From: a virus | Virus record (IMG/VR): IMGVR_UViG_3300012271_000022 | Coordinates: 1 to 42,718 of that record | Strand: one strand, 5' to 3' | DNA length: 42,718 nt | Shown here: positions 17,901 to 23,248 of the stretch, piece after piece | How the letters are laid out: each line of letters starts with the position of its first letter | How positions within the stretch are numbered: position 1 is the first letter of the stretch | Notes under the pieces: generated by a model | What the model saw: the letters and a program-made list of their open reading frames with translations, nothing else | Told to the model about the DNA's origin: nothing | The model's database searches: none | Position numbers and translations under genes: made by a program

Positions 17901-18398
17901 TACCCTAATATAATAAAAATCTTTAGTTTGTCAAAGGGTAGACAGGGAGAAACAGGAGGACCAGGTGCAGACTCACCTGATGCCACAATAATAAAAGATC
18001 AAGGTACTAAAAGGAGTGGAAGCCTAAACGAAATTATAGTTTACTCAATAACTGTACCTGCCGCTGGTTTGTGGGATGTTTCGTGGAATGTATCTGGTGA
18101 ACAATTTTATGTAGAATATGAAGATTATGATCCGAATGACGATCAAGGTGCTGGATCAAGTGACATAATACCTTCTAGGGTAACGATTAGGCTTAATGAA
18201 AATGGAACACCTTTTGCTCAAACAAGCGATCCTTCTACCACCACTTTTGAACTTGACAACACTTTTAGTTATTCAGGATCGTCTGCAGGTAGAAATAATG
18301 ATAAGACATACACTATGAGTATTGATCCTGATATAGACGGTAATGCTGATGCTGGATACACAGAAATAACAGGTTATTTACAGGCGGTAAAACAATGA
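14985..18398 (+). CDS. Tail-tip hub / host-specificity protein (J-like)
   Basis: The 1137-residue protein would form the baseplate hub and carry the central fibre. Residues 1-250 look like a minor tail/baseplate N-domain with DGDTYTPNNHLTELDGISRK and TLTIDSSLGDLETDNGWYV. The middle (about 375-640) has J/hub signatures: YYDFLRSTDYGAGNKNVSVS, DARVSRQPRTLTLPVG, then the GDVIEYSS...WRIVEV block of the hub beta domain. Residues 640-980 are fibronectin/Ig-like, and a short collagen-like RQGETGGPGADSP lies near 985. The C-terminus (about 1000-1137) is a new beta domain, likely receptor-facing. Overlaps at both ends imply coupled translation. Confidence 0.82.
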   Translation: MNNAPASIVALLESDNFEYANLVKVNLGDAYGLGVDFILYYSDHRNTLIYDGDTYTPNNHLTELDGISRKAETGSDKVDISFGVTDINLIDGIRAERYINKPTEILRVIVVEGVVFEDYAIPIRTAWGISHSIEGGLNDRFITLTIDSSLGDLETDNGWYVLNSSHQQRQPNDLIMNWASTVFTDEQKTRYISNPSGVITQDVKPPSLPVIYGYKNVTPVPILRLQHRKTHTSYRHYFTTWIYVVGIGQLTNVDVANLRKGGEAIDMKNVIDDSFDVGGWSYRVLTPTENTTFIKTNTKLNFWRENMDTNERNRLNGMFGKGLTLLFVKNRNRDDWVQSNPEFTVPVLGKDIYDPRVPTGPQADQKYLRNPALQYYDFLRSTDYGAGNKNVSVSEANITILANHFDNLPGSEGNPGIDSIRFDVQLDTGKPLTDNMNIWIEGARLYTSDYYGEFLVRAETIATPVYSFTEDDLEGDPDYSSGDFTDKITRLTYKVKQLAPDISEDAEVGDLIEVDVEATFPPINSGIYNAWLAEDGGIENFESEQLEYVTELQQGFFWAMVDARVSRQPRTLTLPVGPIGWLLEAGDVIEYSSDISKHDESLWRIVEVKENDSAGIDLDCVGYADEFYSPDPNVIPDPTPFAKPPTEDKLIAVIGFEILNIQDNYYLNFQPLVTSNVAYYAVEVESTSDEGVIIYDEPQLAFPPLLLPDIIAGSYISRVVAVGINNEGIEGNYSFTINGLVTSTDTPDVSDVVPGRIVVEPPTPLFENRTYEWRYYTSQNSTAVYWGDARVFNLAPIVEDVTYFIEYRLKSIINSVTPGAWVDIQINGVEQILYTWIAYADDDQGSGITTDIEGKSYYGIATGRTNPTIKIDVPELFDWFLQLVGDGAPAVTATLSNEAHIIPTDELGEVVSYFGAVTTMQVSVGLADDTAAWNISATTGPGVTGTLTDATFTVTGMTFDSSFVRLIATRSNYPNIIKIFSLSKGRQGETGGPGADSPDATIIKDQGTKRSGSLNEIIVYSITVPAAGLWDVSWNVSGEQFYVEYEDYDPNDDQGAGSSDIIPSRVTIRLNENGTPFAQTSDPSTTTFELDNTFSYSGSSAGRNNDKTYTMSIDPDIDGNADAGYTEITGYLQAVKQ

Positions 18399-19033
18399 GT
18401 CGTTATACAATCACAAGTGATTTAGATAATCAGATCATTAGAACATTAGTGTGCAAACCTGAATGGATAGAGTTACAGGTGAAAGAAAATGAAACTTGCC
18501 ATGACGGTAATTTCCCACATGATGAATTTACATACAACAGTGTTGGTTTTGAACGCAAAGAAACCCTTGATAAAAAATCACTCATACATAAATCGAGTAA
18601 AGAATTATCGATGAACATTATGAAAGAGTTAAAACATGCTGGTATTGCATTGCCGATGCACGATGAATCTATGAGATCAAAAATGCAAGCGAAACGATTA
18701 ATTGATCAAGCTGCAGGTCGCGCTCGTTGCAGATTTGCAAGTCCTGGTAACATGATTGAAGAAGAGTACAATCAAGCTAAACGATTTAGTGTTGCGTTCC
18801 TTTTAGATGATACACAATCAGTCCCACCCATGGTTCAAAGTTGGGCTACAGCATCAAATAGAACACCCGTTGAAGCTGCTCAGAATATTGTAGATACTGG
18901 TGCCGGTTGGGAACGAATACTAAACGTAACCTACGATCTACGACTACGAGGCAAAGCCGCTGTTGATTTAGCAACACTAGAAACTTTTGTATCTGTTGCC
19001 GAAAATTATATAAACCAATTGGATGCTATATGA
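18395..19033 (+). CDS. Tail-fibre associated protein of unknown function
   Basis: The product has 212 residues. The N-terminal 130 residues, helical with DESMRSKMQAKRLIDQAAGRARCR, are not recognised. The last 75, with VPPMVQSWATASNRTPVEAA, then W..ILN and YDLRLRGKAAVDLA, resemble a C-terminal domain often found on phage tail fibres or their companion proteins, having the pattern 'VP..V..WA...G....A...I...A..W......IR..RL.GKAAV'. Position immediately after the hub (4-base overlap) and before lysis genes fits a tail-tip/fibre accessory. Chaperone versus structural role cannot be separated. Confidence 0.6.
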   Translation: MSRYTITSDLDNQIIRTLVCKPEWIELQVKENETCHDGNFPHDEFTYNSVGFERKETLDKKSLIHKSSKELSMNIMKELKHAGIALPMHDESMRSKMQAKRLIDQAAGRARCRFASPGNMIEEEYNQAKRFSVAFLLDDTQSVPPMVQSWATASNRTPVEAAQNIVDTGAGWERILNVTYDLRLRGKAAVDLATLETFVSVAENYINQLDAI

Positions 19034-19398
19034 GAACTGCAGTCAGAACATATTACAAGGATAGAACAGAAAGTTTGATGGAGTTACCGGACGGTCAAGT
19101 AATATCAATATTAGAACGACCATGGTTAGATAATAAACCTTTTGTCTCATGTATCAAAGAGGGAGTCTACAAGGTCAAACGAGATCATACAGGCAAACAT
19201 CGATGGTATAAATTGATGGACGTAGAGGGCCGCACGTTCATTGAGATACACCCTGTCAACTTTGTGTATGAATTGGAAGGTTGCTTAGGTCCATGTATGT
19301 TTATTAAAAATGGTGTAGCACATGATAGCGTTGAAGCATGTCAATTGTTACTTGGTTGGTTTGGTGAAGATGATTGGCTATTGGAGATAAGATCATGA
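19030..19398 (+). CDS. DUF5675 family protein, candidate lysis enzyme
   Basis: This 122-residue protein has the recognisable DUF5675 layout: an N-terminal strand pair, then a 'GVYKV' element (about 46-50), then FIEIHPVNFVYELEGCLGPC (about 74-93) with a conserved His and Cys in an H..N......GC arrangement. That arrangement is reminiscent of L,D-transpeptidase-type catalytic sites, though this is my inference. No lysozyme, amidase or transglycosylase is seen elsewhere in the window. The holin gene begins in its stop (ATGA overlap), so a role in host cell-wall release is likely. A structural or regulatory role is not excluded. Confidence 0.65.
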   Translation: MRTAVRTYYKDRTESLMELPDGQVISILERPWLDNKPFVSCIKEGVYKVKRDHTGKHRWYKLMDVEGRTFIEIHPVNFVYELEGCLGPCMFIKNGVAHDSVEACQLLLGWFGEDDWLLEIRS

Positions 19399-19883
19399 GC
19401 ATTTGGGGTAAAATTTTTGGTACGGACAAACACGTTGAGCAAGGTTTAGGTATTATAGAAAGGGCCGGTGACGCTTTGTTTTATACTGACGAAGAAAAGG
19501 CCAGTGATAGAAACAATAAGGCACAACAAGTACGTCAATTTATAGCTGATTGGATGGAGACAACCAAAGGTCAGAACATAGCGCGTAGAACACTTGCTGT
19601 TGCGATAACTGCTGTTTGGTTAGGCATGTATTGTGTCAGTACTATTATGGGTGTTATATCGCCTTGGGTTGACGCAACCATGCCTGTAAATGAAATGGGT
19701 GTATTGATTGATGGTGCTGCGAGTACGTACCAGAAACTAAAAGCCAGTGAAATATCGCTAGACTTAAAAGCGGATCGAATGAGTGGAGCAGTAATGCTGA
19801 TACTTGCTTTTTACTTTGCTGCCCCACATATGGGTAAAATAGTTGTTGGTGCTATGGAAAAGTTTGGCGGTAAAAAGTCTTAA
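19395..19883 (+). CDS. Holin of the GTA/3TM type
   Basis: From the ATG at 19395 (GGAG at 19383-19386, overlapping the previous stop as ATGA) the product has 162 residues. The N-terminal 55 residues are amphipathic and charged (MSIWGKIFGTDKHVEQGLGI...), as in 3TM holin/GTA holin proteins. Then come RRTLAVAITAVWLGMYCVS, TIMGVIS..., and a C-terminal hydrophobic VMLILAFYFAAPHMGKIVVG. Two to three membrane segments fit a pore-forming lysis protein timing the end of infection. An in-frame start at 19374 lies before the ribosome site and is rejected. Confidence 0.8.
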   Translation: MSIWGKIFGTDKHVEQGLGIIERAGDALFYTDEEKASDRNNKAQQVRQFIADWMETTKGQNIARRTLAVAITAVWLGMYCVSTIMGVISPWVDATMPVNEMGVLIDGAASTYQKLKASEISLDLKADRMSGAVMLILAFYFAAPHMGKIVVGAMEKFGGKKS

Positions 19884-20227
19884 ACCATGGGTTGAGATAG
19901 TTCTGCTATCTGCTCTAAAGTATCACGGTGAGTTAATACTTCTTCTAATATTTGTATTAAATCACCGTGGTCTATCCCATCAACAATAGTATCAAATCGA
20001 CCATTGTTAAAATGAAGTATTAGTTTATTTACTATGTCTTTATCAATCATATTTACACCTTTGTTCTGAAACCAACCATAAGCCCAGTAATTTTCATTAC
20101 CGCAAATGATACATTCGGTTTCACATTCTTCTATTAAATTCGTGTCAAAATTAAATACTTTCACATTTAAGGAGTTTACAGAATTGCATCTGTCACACTT
20201 GTCTTTGTCATCATATTTAGTAGTCAT
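19880..20227 (-). CDS. Small zinc-ribbon protein
   Basis: Unrecognised 115-residue protein. Cysteines in a CDRC pair (11,14) and C35, C39, C42 (ETECIICGN) form a probable zinc ribbon in the first half; the second half is helical and acidic (GDLIQILEEVLTHRD). It is the last gene of the minus-strand replication block and converges on the holin gene with a 4-base overlap, leaving no room for a terminator. The upstream tiny gene's stop shares a base with this start, so the two are translationally linked. DNA- or RNA-binding is plausible; no function is known to me. Confidence 0.7.
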   Translation of the reverse strand: MTTKYDDKDKCDRCNSVNSLNVKVFNFDTNLIEECETECIICGNENYWAYGWFQNKGVNMIDKDIVNKLILHFNNGRFDTIVDGIDHGDLIQILEEVLTHRDTLEQIAELSQPMV

Positions 20228-20394
20228 TATTTTAAATACCCATCATATTCTCTTGGTACAGTAATGTGACGTCTACATCGGTTACATGTGTTTTTAATTC
20301 CACCTCTAAAATTATAGGCTACTCTACCTTTAAAATTGTGACCAAAGGTATCGCAAAACCAAAATAAAAACCGTTCTTTTAATGATTGTTCCAT
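20227..20394 (-). CDS. Tiny CxxC knuckle protein (DUF1660-like)
   Basis: A 55-codon gene reading MEQSLKERFLFWFCDTFGHN..., with C14, H19, then CNRCRRH (about 37-43). The C..GH ... CxRC pattern resembles the small DUF1660-type prophage proteins that bind zinc. GAGGA lies about 8 bases before the ATG, at the end of the polymerase gene; its stop overlaps the next ATG. Good ribosome site, overlap with both neighbours and an intact cysteine pattern argue that it is real although very short. Confidence 0.65.
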   Translation of the reverse strand: MEQSLKERFLFWFCDTFGHNFKGRVAYNFRGGIKNTCNRCRRHITVPREYDGYLK

Positions 20395-20396
20395 TG

Positions 20397-22460
20397 CTAT
20401 TCTTCCTCAGTACTCATTGCGTGAACTAGTTTTTCGGCTTCACCGATGTAATAGTCATAGTTAATATCATAGTCAGATGCTTTATCTGACCCTACCTTGT
20501 CATGCACTGTACACAACATATCCTTTGCTACTTCAAACATTCTTAATTTACCTATTTCATACGTACCCCCATCTTTCGTTTTATACCCTTTTTGCCTAGC
20601 AATTTCATACTCGATAAGTGACGTTACTTTTAAGTTCTTGTTACATCCAGTATCTTTTTTACTGCGCCACAATGGAAAAATCATATCTACGTTATTGGTT
20701 CTACGTCTTAAAGGTGGCATTGTTTTAGTCAACTTTAAACCAATGTCTGATACCAGATACCTTGTCACTCTATTGTGATGTTCATTTATCTTATCTGTTG
20801 CAATAACCTTACCTTCCCACATGACATTGTAACGAGTTTGGACCCCATCCCGTTTACCAACACTAATCACTTTAAAGAAGTCGTATATATTGTCGTGGTT
20901 GCGTATAAATCGATCCACGGGTACCCCTTCTAGGATAGCCTTTACTGCAGCTTTCTTGACAATCAATGATGAATGGTTTTTATTCCAATCTAGTTCGCCA
21001 GCTTCATGCGCCCCTGTGTGAACATATGCACCTTTAAACTTGACCTTACCTTTGAACGGGATTGCTATATAACTGTTAACATCACGCACAATCATTTTTT
21101 TGTATTCTATAAACTCAAGATTTAATAAAGTCAGTTTTTGCCACCATTCACACACTTCTTCGTAATGTTTCTGGTATTGACGAGGTAACTTAACTGTCAT
21201 ACCGTCAGTGTTGATCTGGATCATAGTCAAACCAGGTATTGCCATTAACTGTTCGGCTAACATACATAGTAGTAATTGTCCGTTGACTGTAACTGTCATT
21301 GTATATTTCGAATCATAAAAGACACTGTATTGATTGTTGCTATCACCGTAGACACCGTTTAACGCCAACTTCATTGCTGCGTTCTCTACAGTGCCTTTAG
21401 GATGACTCGCTCTTTGCTGAAACACATCTTCATACACATCACAAAACACATCTGTTAAGTGTTCAGGGTACACGCGATTGACTATGGCGAGCTTTGGATA
21501 AAAACTTGTCACATCTGCATCAATGATAATAAAGTCATCATCTGATTCGAATTTGGCACCTTTAACGCTACCGTGAATACCACCTAAACCAAAGTCAAAA
21601 CTAAAACCGTCTAACACTGCAGATAATTTTAGTGAACCTTTGGTAACGTAAACAACTGTCTTAGCTATCTTGTCATAAGCCGCTTGAAACTCAGGACGCA
21701 TAAACTGGACATACGGAAAAATACATTCACTCAGTTTTATACCGTTGCGGTGAGTTTGTCTTGGTTGACGATTATGATCATAACAATTAACACCGGCTTT
21801 TTCTAATGCCATAATAAAGTAGTCTTTACCTATCTTTGTGTCATTGTGGTTTATAAAGTTCTTGTTGTACTTCTCTGTCATCATAAAGCGAAATTCGATC
21901 TGCTTGTAAGAGTATTCAAAGAACTTTTTTGTGTTCAGTGTATCTGACTTATTGTAATTAAGGGTTTCATCTGCAGCTTGATCAGTTTCAGGTAATGGAA
22001 CACCAAACGGGTACTTTGATTCCTCAATTGATTTTGCTCGCATAACAAACTCAATTTTCTTTAAACTAGTAGACTTATTCACATTGTCAAAGTGGTGAAT
22101 TTTAAACAGGTCAATCTGTTTAACCATCACTTTGTAAGGAGGTATAACATTCTTTCTGCGTTCGTTAAAGGGTGTCTTTATGATCCTGTCGTTTATACGA
22201 TAAATATCAGATGCGGTTCTAATAAATGTATCTTCCAGTATTGCATGGAGCAATGGGTAATCGTAACCGATGTTATTAAAGCCGACCATGTAGTAATCGT
22301 ATCTTATCCAGCGTTCAGCCAACTCACGCAATTTATACAACTCGTTCTTGCGCCAAGAAACCTCAATGCTGATCAACGTTTCTGTCGTGTGATCAATGGC
22401 AACCAGACTGTAGAAGTTTGGGAATGATTCTTCATCGTATGACAGAAAGTTATGGTTCAT
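20397..22460 (-). CDS. DNA polymerase, family B with 3'-5' exonuclease
   Basis: This is the replicative polymerase, 687 residues. The exonuclease motifs are YDEES (D9, E11), GFNNIGYD (60-67) and YNKSD (169-173). The polymerase motifs are a YxGG-like GLGGIHG (291-297), motif A DADVTSFYP (314-322), motif B KLALNGVYG (364-372) and motif C INTDG (416-420), where the first Asp of the usual DTD is Asn and the second catalytic Asp is kept. Several phage enzymes of this lineage show the same change. A palm insertion of the protein-primed type is not evident. The ATG is preceded by GGTAGGAAG. It is the distal large gene of the minus-strand replication block. Confidence 0.88.
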   Translation of the reverse strand: MNHNFLSYDEESFPNFYSLVAIDHTTETLISIEVSWRKNELYKLRELAERWIRYDYYMVGFNNIGYDYPLLHAILEDTFIRTASDIYRINDRIIKTPFNERRKNVIPPYKVMVKQIDLFKIHHFDNVNKSTSLKKIEFVMRAKSIEESKYPFGVPLPETDQAADETLNYNKSDTLNTKKFFEYSYKQIEFRFMMTEKYNKNFINHNDTKIGKDYFIMALEKAGVNCYDHNRQPRQTHRNGIKLSECIFPYVQFMRPEFQAAYDKIAKTVVYVTKGSLKLSAVLDGFSFDFGLGGIHGSVKGAKFESDDDFIIIDADVTSFYPKLAIVNRVYPEHLTDVFCDVYEDVFQQRASHPKGTVENAAMKLALNGVYGDSNNQYSVFYDSKYTMTVTVNGQLLLCMLAEQLMAIPGLTMIQINTDGMTVKLPRQYQKHYEEVCEWWQKLTLLNLEFIEYKKMIVRDVNSYIAIPFKGKVKFKGAYVHTGAHEAGELDWNKNHSSLIVKKAAVKAILEGVPVDRFIRNHDNIYDFFKVISVGKRDGVQTRYNVMWEGKVIATDKINEHHNRVTRYLVSDIGLKLTKTMPPLRRRTNNVDMIFPLWRSKKDTGCNKNLKVTSLIEYEIARQKGYKTKDGGTYEIGKLRMFEVAKDMLCTVHDKVGSDKASDYDINYDYYIGEAEKLVHAMSTEEE

Positions 22461-22633
22461 TTCTTCCTACCCCTTTGGTTGTTATCGTATATGATCAAAT
22501 CGATAACAATTAATATTAAGAGAACAAGAATAACTATTGTTCGTTGCGCCCAATTCATTGACGGAATTTCTAACCAACATACTAAATCCCATATAATAAA
22601 TGAATAAATCAGAAACCCTATAGACGTGATCAT
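22457..22633 (-). CDS. Small two-helix membrane protein
   Basis: A 58-residue reading frame with a first hydrophobic helix (SIGFLIYSFIIWDLVCWL), a short turn, a second (TIVILVLLILIVIDLIIY), and a basic tail NNQRGRKK. Its TGA overlaps the polymerase ATG as ATGA. The ATG at 22633 has GAGGG about 10 bases upstream. It is unlike any family I can name. Membrane placement of the replication complex or interference with the host envelope are guesses. Confidence 0.55.
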   Translation of the reverse strand: MITSIGFLIYSFIIWDLVCWLEIPSMNWAQRTIVILVLLILIVIDLIIYDNNQRGRKK

Positions 22634-22645
22634 TAGTTTTTACCC

Positions 22646-22840
22646 TCAGTTAACCGTTAACGTAATTGACGTAAATATTTCATACCAGGCTATGCAGGTA
22701 CCAACACAACAAATTAAGGCGCAAAACCTAGTAAACTTATCAACACCACCTTGTGTAGACCAGATAGAAATTACTACTGTAAATATTGTTAACAACAATG
22801 CACCAATTAGTATTGCAACCATTCCTATAATCTCAACCAT
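22646..22840 (-). CDS. Small membrane protein
   Basis: The product is 64 residues from the ATG at 22840, chosen because GAGGA lies about 8 bases upstream, whereas the in-frame ATG at 22855 sits before it. Two hydrophobic helices (EIIGMVAILIGALLLTIFTV and ALICCVGTCIAWYEIF) flank a short polar loop with TQGGVDKFT. Its start overlaps the upstream RMF-like gene's stop. With the 22457 gene it forms a pair of tiny membrane proteins before the polymerase. Function unknown. Confidence 0.55.
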   Translation of the reverse strand: MVEIIGMVAILIGALLLTIFTVVISIWSTQGGVDKFTRFCALICCVGTCIAWYEIFTSITLTVN

Positions 22841-23006
22841 CGTCAAATTCCTCACTTAATAGTTCTTGTTTTCTATCGTGGTATCCGTTTTCCCATTGTT
22901 GCTGTGACGCTTTGTGAGTGTACGGATTCGTTGGTTTATTTGTTTTACGTGCTGCCCTTACACCTTTCATGTAGGCTATAAAACGTCTTGATGAATCGTT
23001 AGGCAT
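22833..23006 (-). CDS. RMF/CrpP-like small protein
   Basis: From the ATG at 23006 this is 57 residues (GTG at 23033 would give 66). The stretch YMKGVRAAR...NPYTHKASQQQWENGYHD matches ribosome modulation factor. A Gly is followed by a basic run and a PY pair, then exactly seven residues to QW, then a Gly-aromatic pair, as in the PY.......QW.GGW pattern of RMF. In bacteria RMF dimerises and silences 70S ribosomes in stationary phase; small RMF-like proteins also occur in phages. Similarity is limited to about 35 residues, so the call is tentative. Confidence 0.55.
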   Translation of the reverse strand: MPNDSSRRFIAYMKGVRAARKTNKPTNPYTHKASQQQWENGYHDRKQELLSEEFDDG

Positions 23007-23029
23007 AAGAGTATCCCCGTTATGTTCGA

Positions 23030-23212
23030 TCACACAACGATACCGGCAACATTATAGTAATTGTCTTTAAAATTACTACGACCAGTTACCTGTGTTTGCT
23101 TATGACCAATACGGGCATAGTGTATACGGGTACCTGTGTCAAGTAACTCAACCTTGAACACCGTTACACGTTTGTTAGTTTTTCTGTCTGCGTAGACTGC
23201 TATAGTTTCCAT
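23030..23212 (-). CDS. Hypothetical small protein
   Basis: The product is a 60-residue, beta-rich basic protein (METIAVYADRKTNKRVTVFK...), ending DNYYNVAGIVV. The ATG at 23212 has AAGG 8 bases upstream; an in-frame GTG at 23221 is less likely. Its TGA overlaps a possible GTG start of the RMF-like gene. Two strands (VFKVELLDTGTRIHYARIGH) could form a small beta barrel. No family recognised; it is the first small gene after the helicase. Confidence 0.5.
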   Translation of the reverse strand: METIAVYADRKTNKRVTVFKVELLDTGTRIHYARIGHKQTQVTGRSNFKDNYYNVAGIVV

Positions 23213-23248
23213 CTTGTACACCTTATTAAATATAATAATATGAAATTA

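Noticed and set aside
19899-19915. Hairpin AGATAG-ttctg-CTATCT as a terminator for the holin operon
   Set aside because: It lacks a T-run on either strand and lies inside the converging zinc-ribbon gene.
20497-20778. Plus-strand open frame of 93 codons inside the polymerase gene
   Set aside because: It lies opposite the conserved polymerase C-terminus without a ribosome site.
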